A DNA stretch of 64,000 nucleotides from Anastatus disparis (taxonomy: Eukaryota; Arthropoda; Insecta; Hymenoptera; Eupelmidae): the NCBI GenBank assembly GCA_017163975.1, contig JAFFSR010000004.1, forward strand, positions 6,262,001-6,326,000, read 5' to 3'. Below are positions 42,536-55,273 of this stretch, in pieces. The stretch's first letter is position 1. Each line of letters begins with the position of its first letter. The translations under genes and the position numbers were made by a program. A model generated the notes under the pieces. It was given only the letters and a program-made list of their open reading frames with translations. It was not told the DNA's origin and ran no database searches.

Positions 42536-45500
42536 TAGTCCAGTAGAATTAGACTTTTTGCATGACTTAATTAGTAACAGGTAACTGAAGTGAAAAATGA
42601 GTTTATTAGGTCAAAAGATATTAAAATTTAGAAAGACCCTCAAAATTTGGGCTGGCATATTTTTTTAAACAACGTTTTTATGTAAAAAATTGTGAAAAAT
42701 CGATGTTTTTTGGATCTAGCGCTTTTCGTTTTTTAATAGGGTATATGAAATTTATAATACTTATAAAGGTCTTCAAGACGAATAGTTTAAGCCCTATCAC
42801 ATTAAATTTCGTTAATAATTTATTTAAATAATCGCAAAAATATAGTCAAAAATCGTTAAATGTTCAATAATTTTTTATTCCATAAAAAAAAGAGCTACAT
42901 GCTTGTAACTTTGTAAAAAGTTGCCTTCTATCATCCTTAAGAAGGGGCCGAACTATCTGTCTTTGTCTAATAGTGTTTTTCATCATTTATGTAAACACTA
43001 TCCGGTATAACAAGAAAAAATAGCAGCCCCGCTAGATATTAGTATAATTAGTAAATTTTGTAATAACAACCAAATTTTTTACCGCATAGTTTTTGACTAA
43101 TTAGAGACCTACTAGCGATCTAGAATATAACCTATCTTATTTTGGTAGGTCTCTAATTATTCAAAAACTACGCAGTGAAAAAATTTGGTTGTTATTACAA
43201 AATTTACTTATTATACTAATATCTAGCGGGGGCTGCTATTTTTTTCTTGTTATACCGGATAGTGCTTACATAAATGATGAAAAATGCTATTAGACAAAGA
43301 CAGATAGTTCGGCCCCTTCTTAAGTTCCCATAATTTTTTCAGCAAAAAATATTAATTTGTTTATGAGATATTCAATTTGTTCACTAAAAAGAGGTAAAAT
43401 GTAGGCCTCAAATGGACCCTATTGCGGTCATTTTAGAAAGAAATGACCATTGTCATTTATGCTCTTTGACACTTATATTTAGTGAAAATAAAAAGTTTGA
43501 TTGACATTTTAATTATTTTCGCTGTTTAAATGGTGATCGAAAAAAAAAAATTTTTTTTCTTAATTGTTTTTTAAATTTATATATGAAAAAATAAAAATAT
43601 TTTAATGCAACTTTTTTATTCTTGTTGCTTAAATTTTAACGCTTATTTAAAAAAAAAAAACGTTATTCTGTGATAATTAGGAGCTGAGATAATTTTTTTT
43701 TTTTTAAATTCGCCATTTGTTTATTTACAAAGATTAAGGAATGAAATTTTAATGACAGATCCTTTAATACTTGAACTTTGATATAAGATCATTTCTGATA
43801 TTAAAATCAGTTTTTTAAAACCTTAAAAGATTGTCTTTAAGTATGTATAGTTTCAATTCTTTTTGAAGAGGGGAGGAACGCGTCATCTTTCGCAAGTACA
43901 GAAAAAATTTTTTCGATTACTTCAAATTTGTCTTGTGAAAAAATTTTCTATATCTCAGTGAAATATTAACCGATTTTGATGTTTCTTTTTTTAATCTGGG
44001 GAAGCGCGAGATAATATTAACAGTCGTTATACTTGTTTAATGATATAAATAAATTAATTTGTTATAAACAATAACAAAAAATATATGCATATTTTTTTTC
44101 ATTTTTTATATACTTGTCATGGTTATTTTTATAATTTAATAAATAAGTTTCATTTCTTTTATGAAAAAATTAGATTATTATCTTTTTTACAGGCTAATAA
44201 TTAATACAAACATTGCACTTATCATAAAAATCCTGACATTATTAAAAAAAAGCTTCTGACCTTGAATATTCAACGAATTTAACGTTTCTTTTTTTGATCT
44301 GGGGTTGTGCGAGATAATGTTAAGTACCGTCACTTTTGTTTTATTTAGCAAAACAAATTAATTTATTATAAACAATATATATGAAAAAAATAATTTATTC
44401 ATATTTTACGTTAATGGAACGTTCGTATTAATAATTTTATGAAACATAATATCTTTTTCTCTAAAAAATTTAATTATTTTTTTTTTTAAACAATATTATT
44501 AATAAAAATATATCTCTTATCATAGAAGCCTTCACATTATCTTTACTAATGTCAGGATTTTTATGATAAGATCAATGTTTGTATTAATTATTAGCTTGTA
44601 AAAAAGATAATAATCTAATTTTTTCATAAAAGAAATGAAACTTATTTATTAAATTATAAGAATAAACATGACAAGTTTATAAAAAATGAAAAAAAAATAT
44701 GCATATATTTTTTGTTATTGTTTATAACAAATTAATTTATTTATATCATTAAACAAGTATAACGACTGTTAATATTATCTCGCGCTTCCCCAGATTAAAA
44801 AAAGAAACATCAAAATCGGTTAATATTTCACTGAGATATAGAAAATTTTTTTACAAGACAAATTTGAAGTAATCGAAAAAATTTTTTCTGTACTTGCGAA
44901 AGATGACGCTTTCCTCCCCTCTTCAAAAAGAATTGAAACTATACATACTTAAAGACAATCTTTTAAGGTTTTAAAAAACTGATTTTAATATCAGAAATGA
45001 TCTTATATCAAAGTTCAAGTATTAAAGGATCTGTCATTAAAATTTCATTCCTTAATCTTTGTAAATAAACAAATGGCGAATTTAAAAAAAAAAAAAATTA
45101 TCTCAGCTCCTAATTATCACAGAATAACGTTTTTTTTTTAAAAATAAGCGTTAAAATTTAAGCAACAAGAATAAAAAAGTTGTATTTAAATATTTTTATT
45201 TTTTCATATATAAATTTAAAAAACAATTAAGAAAAAAAATTTTTTTTTTTCGATCACCATTTAAACAGCGAAAATAATTAAAATGTCAATCAAACTTTTT
45301 ATTTTCACTAAATATAAGTGTCAAAGAGCATAAATGACAATGGTCATTTCTTTCTAAAATGACCGCAATAGGGTCCATTTGAGGCCTATATTTTACCTCT
45401 TTTTAGTGAACAAATTGAATATCTCATAAACAAATTAATATTTTTTGCTGAAAAAATTATGGGAACTTAAGGATGATAGAAGGCAACTTTTTACAAAGTT

Positions 45501-45881
45501 ACAAGCATGTAGCTCTTTTTTTTATGGAATAAAAAATTATTGAACATTTAACGATTTTTGACTATATTTTTTCGATTATTTAAATAAATTATTAACGAAA
45601 TTTAATGTAATAGGGCTTAAACTATTCGTCTTGAAGACCTTTATAAGTATTATAAATTTCATATACCCTATTAAAAAACGAAAAGCGCTAGATCCAAAAA
45701 ACATCGATTTTTCACAATTTTTTACATAAAAACGTTGTTTAAAAAAATATGCCAGCCCAAATTTTGAGGGTCTTTCTAAATTTTAATATCTTTTGACCTA
45801 ATAAACTCATTTTTCACTTCAGTTACCTGTTACTAATTAAGTCAAATTTTAAGGTTTTTCGAGCTAATTCTACTGGACTAT
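42536..45881. mobile_element. 3.3-kb palindromic (fold-back) element
   Basis: Left arm 42536-44245 and right arm 44547-45881 are inverted copies with very high identity; ends share AGTCCAGTAGAATTAG. The left arm is longer only because it holds a 379-bp MITE. The 300-bp centre contains a diverged direct copy of the arm segment with CTGGGG..G.GCGAGATAAT (compare 43995 and 44300). No reading frame above 60 codons of note. A clear target duplication is not visible. It resembles a non-autonomous long-TIR DNA transposon. Confidence 0.75.
42937..43323. mobile_element. TTAA-flanked palindromic MITE (nested)
   Basis: 379 bp (42941-43319) with arms of about 185 bp starting GAAGGGGCCGAACTATCTG and ending in its complement, flanked by TTAA at 42937-42940 and 43320-43323. 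The right arm of the surrounding palindrome has a single TTAA (45467-45470) at the matching place, which is the empty site. TTAA target duplication is the piggyBac signature; no transposase is present. Confidence 0.85.
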
Positions 45882-46174
45882 AACCCACGGGTTTGGCGAG
45901 TTATTTTGTAGATATTTAGTAAAATTTAATATATTTTACAGCCCTTGAAAATACAAAAATGGTGTGATGAGATAGAGAATGCATAATTTTATTAAAAGTA
46001 TCACAATTAAAATGGATATCTCCCCTTAAATTTTAAAAAGGTATAAATTCTCAAATATAAGTTGTTAGAAGCTAATGGCCCTCCTGCCAAGTTTTAGAAA
46101 TAAAATTACACAGTTTTGATCTTCAACCGTAGCATATTAATAAAAAATTTTTTATTAACAACATGTGTAATAAG

Positions 46175-48172
46175 AATATCGATTTGCGCCATCTCAAAAA
46201 GTTCTGGAAAAATGTTTATAAACAATTTAAGGTAGATAAATCTACTTTTTTATTATTTCCTCTGTAACTGCGCTGTTTTTGATTTTAGAAAAAAAATTTG
46301 TTTTAATAAAATTTGTTTAGAATTAATTTTTTTTCTAAATATGATTATGCGATTTTAAAAAATTTTCAGATATTCCCGGAAAATGGAGCTTTTTCGAGAA
46401 AGTATGACGTACTAAAGAAAGATCTTTTCAAGATTATTAATTTGATTTTTTTAAAAGTTTTCTATTATAACAACTCTTACTTCCTGGTTACAATGAAATT
46501 TTCTTTGCATTTATAAGGGAATACTTAATCTTTCGGGTGATGGATTTTGTTGAAACTTTGTAAATGACTTTCATTTGCGCAGAAATGGAAACCTTTCGAA
46601 GGATTCATTTTATTGAGTCCTCTGAACAGAATTATTGATAAGTTAATTTTTCGAAATAGGCTGTATTTTTGCAATAATGATCCGTACTCAATGCTGTCCT
46701 TTGTGAATTAATTAATCAAGAATGATTTTCTTATTCTAAAGAGTTTCACTTATTTTGTGGAAATATAATATATTAAATAAAAAAATGTCCATGAAAAAGC
46801 TTGAAATTGATCTATTTTAGTCTTTATTAATAAAACTTTTTGCAAAGGACAGTATTGACTAGTAGCATTATTGCAAGAATATACTAATAGACACTACTTT
46901 TACTCTCTATCTACACTTCATCATTTATAGAATTTTGTGAGAGCGTGCTTTATGTATTCTAGTGAATTTTCATAACAAATGGTTATTCTATAATAACCTT
47001 TTACATGTGTGATGAAGGATTCAGTTAAAAATTAAGTCTCTTTCATTAACTAAATAAAATGTCTTTATAATAAATGTTACTCGTTTTCTATGCAACTTCG
47101 GTTTTTCAGGAAATTTTTATTTTCAATTTGATGATAGCTAGTTGGATCTGAAACTGTAAGTCGACGACCTCTAGCAAATCTATGTGTTGAGATACTCTGG
47201 AAACAGAATATAATCGAATCAAGAAAACAAAGTCAATGCGTTAAATTCTTTCTCTTAAAATAAAATAACAAGATCGTAAAATTTTATAACAAATAATCAA
47301 CAAAAGATAATCAATCTACCGATTATCAAATATTTATATAATATCTCTATAAAGTTTAAATTATACTATGCAAACATAAAAAAAATTCAAGATTCGAATA
47401 TGCAATTTCACACAATAAAAAGATAACAAAGAAATTTCAAATTTATAAATCTTAATACAATATGAGATCCCTATGTACTTTACAGAGTAAAATTTAGTTT
47501 GAATTTAAATCTAATAAAAAAGGGAATTAACCAAGAAAATATTGTTGGTAGATGATGTGGTCTTACAAATATGGCCAATTCAGCTCCTGTCTATCACTCT
47601 ACCCGATCTCTCACCGGGAAAAATTTTCAAGTCATGCACAAACTTAATAACTTTTAAATAATCTATAATATAAATTCATCCGCATTTAAATCACTTTAAC
47701 CGCATGTAAAATGAATACTATACCAGTAGTCATTAATATTGACTATCTTTTTGTTTTGTTGGCAAATGTTAGGAAAAATATTTTAGCTTTTAGTATGTAC
47801 CATGAAGATTATTCAGTTAAATTTTTAAATAAATCTATTCATTAATTATTGAGAATTTTGGGTTCCAATATTATATATTAAAATTTTTCGATTTTGTACC
47901 AGAATTCCAATATTCTTAAAAACTAATGAATTACTCAAAAATTCAAGTGAATACTCTTCATAGTATGTACTACAATACACTATACCAAAATTTATTTAAC
48001 AAAAGTTGTTCCAAAATTTAATTCGGAACAACTTTTGTTAAAAAAATTTTCTTCTAAAATCGAAAACAGCGCAGTTATAGAGGAAAAAATTTTAAAAAAG
48101 TTGATTTTTCTACCTTAAATTGTTTATAAACAATTTTCCACAACTTTTTGAGATGGCGCACATCGATATATG
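46175..48172. repeat. Inverted repeat pair, ~2 kb apart
   Basis: 46175-46300 and 48041-48172 are inverted copies of about 125 bp (GCGCCATCTCAAAAAGTT.TGGAAAA...ACTGCGCTGTTTT.GATTTTAGAA) at about 85% identity. They may be ends of an old 2-kb element. Inside, 47700-47990 resembles the MITE at 59297, and 47995-48041 forms a hairpin with AACAAAAGTTGTTCC arms. No coding frame recognised. Confidence 0.55.
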
Positions 48173-51100
48173 CATGTTACCTAAAATCCATTTCTGCAGG
48201 ACACAGACCTGTTGCCCGTTTTGCAGAAAAATCGATAAAAATGAATTAATTCGACTGGACTAATGGCATTATCTTGTCTGGCTGAAGAAAGACAGTATGT
48301 CAATTGTGATGAAAAAAGGTGGTATCTCGCAAAATAATAATTTATTTTGTTATCATTTTGTTAATTACCACCCTTAGCTGATTTTAAATGACTTAATTTT
48401 GAAATTAACTCTATATTACAGTATACTTCTTTTACAAATAGTGGTACAATTAAAAACATAATTAACGTAAATAATTAAACACCATTTTTTAATCAAAGAC
48501 GAGATATCACCTTTTTTAAAATTTTAATCGAGATGACGCTATGTTTTTCTCAACAAACGAAATATTTATAGTTAAGTCTTTTTTTTAATTTCATGAGACT
48601 AATATTTTTTTATGTTAAATAAGAAAAAATGAATTTTTTATATTATCTAAATTTGCTAACAAATTTATTTTTATTATTTATTTAATATGGTCTGAATCTG
48701 TTGCATTTCCTTAGACGGTTATGTATTGATAACTTAATATTTTTTTATAAAGTCCTGATATTTTACTAATTTTTTTTTATATTAGTACCAATGCATTTGG
48801 CATAGTTAAGGAAATTATATAAAAAGTAGAAAAAGACATTCTTATACTGCACATCACATTTTTATTTATTCCAAATTAATCCGCTTAATTTTATTAAAAA
48901 ACCACTGAAGCGTAAAAATTTCTGAATGGATCTTAAAAAATGCACAAAATCAATGGATATATAAGCTTATACAAAAATTACATCAATTACCCAAATTCAA
49001 ATGAGAGTCAACAAAAGAATGAACGAATGACATGTTTCACGCGTGCAACAGCTGTGCAAGAAAATATACATACATACACACGCACACAAGCGTGATTCTC
49101 TTTCATTTTTCGTGCACCGCACAAATAGAACCCAGATTTGAATTCGTTCTTATTTTTTTTTTTGAATGAGGAGTATACGAGTAAAGATTAAAACCTCTCG
49201 AATTATACCTATATATCTATTAAACATTGATAAAAAAGGCTTAAAATTTAAAGTAAGACAGCGATACGCGTGTACCCAACCAGTAAAAACTCATGTGCAG
49301 CTGGTAATGTATAAATTGGAAGGGGAAAAAGAAGAGATATATAGCATGTATAAAGCAGCACATACAAAAAGGTCATCATCGACCGATAATAATTCAGAAG
49401 TTTGACTGAACCATTTATGAATGGCGCGGTCTTCAACCTAATGCGCATGCGTCTCTATCTTGCTCATTCTACATTTCTCGTGTACGTCTATCTTTATCGC
49501 TATTTCATTTCCTTCCTCTCTTATTCTCTTTGGTAATTCTTATTGCAATAAACAATTTAACTTTTATTTCTTCATTTATTGATACTTGTTATGATTTTTA
49601 TCAAATTTTGATCTTAATTTTACTAAATTTATAAATAAAAAGAACAAATTCATTCATCTCATCTTTCTCCAACTAAATGTATTCGAGCATTCGAGGTCGT
49701 CTTTTCATTAACTATTTTTCATTCTCCATCTCACTCGTGCACTTTCGTTCAAGCTTTTAGCCGATTCTGGCACTCTGGCTGGCTGGCCGACTGTGTGTGT
49801 GTGTGCGTGCTGCTCATGCGGTCAGGTCTCTCTCTTTCTCTCTATACTAGTACGGTATGTAACACACATAGCATTAAAAGTTTTAGTTGAGCTTCGTAAA
49901 TGGCGGTGTTCTAATCCTTCTTTTCTTCTTCTTTTTAATGATTAGTTGATTACATTCTTAGGCCATCGCCAGGTTTCAGAATCCCCTTTTCATATCAAAT
50001 ATATTGAACTTTTGTACGTGCTGTGTGTACGCGCGTGCTTGTGCTCTTCCATCGTCGTTTTGGGCCGCACCGCTCTGTGAAAGAAAAAAAAGAGAATTCT
50101 TTTTTTCCCCCTTTCGGAAGTAAGAACGGAATACTATGAAGTTACATAAAAAATCAAGGGGGAGAGTATAAATATTCAAAAACTTTGTTATTGTTTGCAT
50201 TGCACCTGGTTGTTACGTTTTTTCACAGCTCCGCAAATTAAAGGGAGTGAAGATGCAGAGGATTTTTTATTATGAGTGGAGCTTATGATTTTTCGCACGT
50301 AGGTATACAAACAATTGAATGTAATTACGTGAAAATTATTGCTGCTTAGATTTTAAAAGAAAAACTGATTTTAATAAGATGATTAAATTTTTGAGTTAGA
50401 ATTGTCGATTTGAATAAAAATTTTTTTGATGTCATACGTTTCCTAACCTCAAACTGATAGATTGAACCGACAAAATGTTAAAATGCTGTTTTTCCATTTG
50501 TGCTTTTATTTAATTGTTCGAGCTTTTAAAGCTTAAAGGTTTTTTTTCAAATCCTACCTAAAATTGTTTTTCATTTTTTAAAAATTATTACGTTTTAAAT
50601 TTCAACTTTTATTATTAAATTATTTAGAATTATTAAATATTTTTATATTTATATAAAATTTTATGTTTAAAAATAATAATAATAATATTTGCATATAATT
50701 TTAATCATGTTTAAAAATGATGTTAAAATTATTTAATTTAATATTCAAAATTACAACTTTGATAAATTTTGAATTTATATGATTTGATTTTATACGTTAA
50801 TTTGATGGATCAAAATAAGTTTATAAAGACCAGTCAGTCTCTATTTAAGTATAAATACTGTAAACAGTATGAAAATATGTAATACAATAAAATTATGTAA
50901 ATAAATCATTGTTTACACAAAGTTTCAGTTATTTAAAACTATTCAATTTAACTTTCTGCAAACAATTATAAACTAAAGTATTAGTTTTGATGAAAATTTT
51001 GTGAAAAATAAAATTGAATTTCGAATACGTTTTACGTTTAAAATAAATATTTGATAAAAATAAAAATCCAAAGACAATAGAAAAACTGCACGAAAACACT

Positions 51101-51300
51101 TGTATCCACACAACGTTTTCCAGCACACGTCGTGTGTGTGTATAACCAGCATAACCAGTCTTTTCCTTTCCTTCTCTCATCTCTTTTTTTCTCTCCCGCA
51201 ATTCCTCTTTTTTTAACATTACATGTATGGATATATATAGTTAATTCTCTGTCTTTTTTCAACAGGCACTCATTCTCTCTGTCAAGTATTTGAGCGAGAG
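48173..51300. other. Host intergenic DNA upstream of NF1
   Basis: AT-rich with GT/CA microsatellites (49070, 49795) and pyrimidine-rich tracts from 49490. Short open frames (for example 49166-49405) lack any recognisable feature. No gene supported. Confidence 0.45.
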
Positions 51301-52197
51301 CATACATACAGCAACGAAGAGAGAAGCAAATCGGAGTTCTTTCTCTTAATACCAGGAGGTAAAGGCTCTTTCTCTCGCTCTCCTTTTTCCTCTTTTGCTA
51401 CAGTATGATGAAGCTCTCTCGCACGCACGCGAGCGCCGACGCATAAGAAGAAGAAGTAATAAGAGGAAGAGAGAGTAAAATTTTTCTTTTTTTTTCTTTC
51501 TTCTTCCCGGCTCTTGGTCTCTCCTTTTAATATTATACATCCCAGTTGTGTGTGCGCGACTGGCTTGGCGTCATCTCGTGCTCTTCCTCTCTCTCTCCCT
51601 CTCTCTGTTGAAGCGGGAGAGAAGAAACGGCGTGTGTTCTGTTATAGTGCTGTGTGTGTCTGTGTTTGTTGATTTTGTATTTTCAAATTTCATTTTCTCC
51701 CTCCTGAAGACTAGGATGTTGAAGACAACGATGACAAGGAGAATGAAAACGCGGACCACAACGTCGCGATCGACTACGACGATGAGAGGGAAAAAACCAC
51801 TTGGGCCTGCGTAACATTATCCTTCTTTTATTTGATTTTTTTCTTTTTTTTTTAAGTTTAATTATTAAATTGAAAAAAGAAGAAATCATTAAATAATCTT
51901 TAAAGTTAGATGTACAGAAGAAAAGAAGATAAATAATAAGAGTATATAGATGTACAACGAAAAAAAAGAGTCCCGCCCCACAGCGTATAGTTGACTATCC
52001 TACTATTACTACATTCTCGACGAAAAAAAAATAAGAGAAAAAAATATATATGAAGGAAGGAGAGCTTGTGTAAAGCAAAAGAGAGAAAGAGAGAGAGAGA
52101 GAGAAAAGATAGGAACGGAAACGACTATTATATATATACATACATATAACGTATATATATACACATCCGTATACATATTATACGTGGGTACACGGCA
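51301..52197 (+). promoter_or_regulatory. NF1: NF1 promoter / 5' UTR region
   Basis: CT- and GA-rich tracts (51360-51610, 52078-52110) and several CpG-containing clusters (51420-51445, 51740-51790) stand out against the AT-rich surroundings, as in promoters and 5' UTRs of broadly expressed insect genes. The transcription start cannot be placed from sequence alone. The start codon context is CGGCAATGG. Confidence 0.45.
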
Positions 52198-52257
52198 ATG
52201 GCTACGCAAAAGCCGGGCGAATGGGCAAATTCGCTTATTGCAAGATTCGAGGATCAG
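52198..52257 (+). CDS. NF1: Neurofibromin, coding exon 1
   Basis: Encodes MATQKPGEWANSLIARFEDQ (20 aa), ending exactly at a codon border before GTAATT. It matches the start of neurofibromin, the RasGAP that switches off Ras signalling; in vertebrates the first exon border falls at the same residue. Only the extreme N terminus lies in the window: the GAP domain is far downstream. Confidence 0.9.
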
Positions 52258-53891
52258 GTAATTTTAAATTATTATTTTAATCATTTACATTGATTTTTTG
52301 TCATATTTTTTCATGGTACTACATATTTTCTGTTTCTATTTTGCTCGATTTTATTTAAGGGAAATTTTCAACTTTTTGTGTAAAAAAAGAACCTTATTTT
52401 GGAAGAAACAAGAAAGTTTATTTTTATTTGAAATTTTGTTTTTGACGAAAAATGTAGCTAGACGCCAGTTATAATATGTTTTATTAAAGCATACATATCG
52501 AAGAGTTTATTACGATTTACTGAGTACCTTCAAAGGGTGTGTTGTTGTCGCTTTTTCCATGTTGACATTGAAATCCTATCAATTTTTGCCTATTTTTAGG
52601 AGTTACTTCAATAAATCAATTAATATCAGTACTGATTTTTTAAAATTGTTTGCAAAAAAACGTTATCTTTAAATTTTTTATCAGTTAATTTGATTATTTA
52701 TACCTATACTATATATAAATATTAACTTTAGTACAATTTGCAAATTTTATAATTAAATATTAATCAAACAAAAATAAAAATCCAAACATAATTCGTGCAA
52801 ATAAATTTATTTTACATTTATTAAAATTCCATCAAACATAATAATTACTCAATAAATACTTTGCTATATAATTTTCATTTTAACAATCTATGTTCTCATA
52901 TTTCTTTTCGGTTGAAATAAACAAACTCAAATAACTATACTCTCTTGTGCTTTTAGCAAATAAATCCTGAAGGACAGCGGTTAACTGTCGAAACGTTGAA
53001 AACGTCGAAACAAATATTAATTACATTTCTTATTATTTCTACATTTTTATATAATTATTGTACAAAGAAAGATTAAAATCTAAATCAAATATGTGGGATC
53101 AATGAAATAATTTAATAAGATTTTGTCATTTGAATATTTATTATCTATTGCTCAAAAAAACGTTTGTGATATTTAATTTGTTAATCAAAATAGCTGAAAT
53201 TTAAATTTCTAAATTATGTTTAAAATTAAAAAATAACTATTTCTTATAAAAAAAATTAAATTTTATTTTACATATTGAATATTTTATAAATTATTTATTA
53301 TAATTCAGTAGTTAGTGTTTGCTTCTTTATATCTTATATAATTATATTGTTATTTGTCATAGACATTTTCTTAACAAGAATCCACCATTTGTGACGTTAT
53401 TATATTCTGAAGGATTTTTCGGCCTAGTTATCATAAGCTAAATAAGGAGTATGAGTAGTTCATTCTTTATAGGTTTTCGATTATATTTGCATTGCAAAGA
53501 ATAAAAAAAAGCGAAAAACTTTAATGGTCGTTTTTTATGATGAAAAAACAATATATTACATAATTAGCGCAATGATAAGAATTTTTAATTACCTTATCTA
53601 TTACAGCACAATTTCTGAAAAAAAAACTTTTTAAATTTTAATTTAACAAAAAAATCTTTTTACATCAGTATACGGTTATAAATTCATATTAAAATAATGA
53701 TTGATAATGAAAATAAAACGGTTTGAAAAATAGTTATATTTGTAAATTTAGCTCATATTAAAGATCGTGCTATACATTTCCATAATTGTCATAAATAAAA
53801 AATTTAAAAAATTTATCAAAAAACTAAATTTTATCATTAAGTTATGTATTTATTCACGAATAGACCAATCGCGTTTATTATCAGTAGTAAT

Positions 53892-54273
53892 TAGTGGTGG
53901 CATTATTTTCGAATTTTTTGATTATTTAAATTATTTGAAAAAACGAATAGTACTATTCGTGATGAAATAATTCAAATAATCAAAAAATATTTGAATAATC
54001 GAAAAATATTCGAATAATAATTTTAATCAAATAATTCATTAGTGTGTGTGCGTGTGCTTGGGTGAATGGAAGCAGGGGTGCGTATGTGTGTAAGTGTGTG
54101 TGTCTTTGCTTATGCATGTAATTAAAATTAAACTTTAAACTGCAATTTCACAGATTTCACTCTTCAAAGTTTACAGTGCACTATTATTCGAATAAAAAAT
54201 TTGAATAGTCAATATTCGAATTACGAATAGCTTTCGAATAAAAGAATTTATTATTCGAATAGTCTCGACCCTA
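53892..54273. mobile_element. hAT-like non-autonomous element
   Basis: 382 bp flanked by an 8-bp direct repeat GTAGTAAT (53884-53891, 54274-54281). Ends read TAGTGGTGGC and CTCGACCCTA; the interior is rich in TTCGAATA motifs. An 8-bp duplication and short imperfect ends fit the hAT superfamily. No transposase. Confidence 0.6.
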
Positions 54274-54807
54274 GTAGTAATAGTATTATATTTTTGAAAA
54301 TGATTTAACGAAACGTGATAATATGTGGTATAACGATAACTATAATTAAGTTTTTAAAATAACTTTTTATCTGCCACGTTATTAAATCATTATAAAAGTT
54401 AAACCGTTAATAAAAATAAAAAAAGTACTTTTGATCGATAAACAGGTTGAATTTTTATATCTTTGATTTATTATTTTAATAAATTTTTATAGTATACAAA
54501 AAATAACAAAAATTCGTTATCTTACTATATATTTTTTTTTATTTAAAAGAATATAAAATTTGTATCCTATTAAAAAATATTACATATTTATAGTCATATA
54601 TTGTAAAAATTTATAAATTTTTATTTAACACCTCATAAGTTCTATTTTCTGTATTAATAATTAGTCTGCTTTGTCTACTTTTGACGTACTCCAAGACATC
54701 TGACGCGCTGGAACGCGCGCGACTTAACGCGTTAAATTAAGAAAATTGCTCTAAATCGGCTAAATTTGAATAAAAAATCTGAAACTTTCCAAAAAACTTC
54801 CTTAAAA

Positions 54808-55273
54808 AAAATCATGAAAAAAGGCGCGTCCATTCGGTCCAATGCTCGATTTTTTCCGAGTTATGAGCAGTTTTGTCTGTTTTGTTGAAAAATTTGCATC
54901 TGCTTTATAATTTTACAGTTTTCAAACTACTTATTCTATAAGGTTTTTACTGATTGCATATTAAAGTTGAAATTAAAATCTTAAATAGCGCAAATATTCA
55001 GCTGAAAATATGCATAGAAAATAAATGCAACATTTTAGTCAGAAATTCATTTCAATTTTCATCCCTTTATAAGTTGATACGTTTTTTTTTAATCGAAAGG
55101 TTTTAATCTAAACTTTAATATGCAATCAATAAAAATCTTATAGAATAAGTAGTTCAAAAACTGTAAAATTATAAAGCAGATGCAAATTTTTCGACAAAAC
55201 AGACAAAACTGTTCATAACTCGGAAAAAATCGAGCGTTGGACCGAATGGACGCGGCTTTTTTCATGATTTTAT
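54808..55273. repeat. Inverted repeat with ~180-bp arms
   Basis: Left arm 54808-54990, right arm 55093-55273, about 93% complementary (for example GGCGCGTCCATTCGGTCCAA against its complement). Spacer about 100 bp. MITE-like; target duplication not resolved. Confidence 0.75.

Noticed and set aside
42536..45881. Possible virus or retroelement in the palindrome
   Set aside because: No coding frame with recognisable protein; arms are inverted, not direct repeats.
49166..49405. 79-codon plus-strand frame upstream of NF1
   Set aside because: No recognisable domain, signal or splice context; length is within chance for this composition.
51548..51814. 88-codon frame upstream of the NF1 start, Arg/Thr-rich
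   Set aside because: It lies in the presumed NF1 5' UTR and its composition follows simple ACG/CGA-rich DNA. An upstream frame is possible but unsupported.
52950..53030. CTGTCGAAACGTTG-type motif in NF1 intron 1 as a transposon end
   Set aside because: The motif recurs within 30 bp, but I found no partner end or target duplication.
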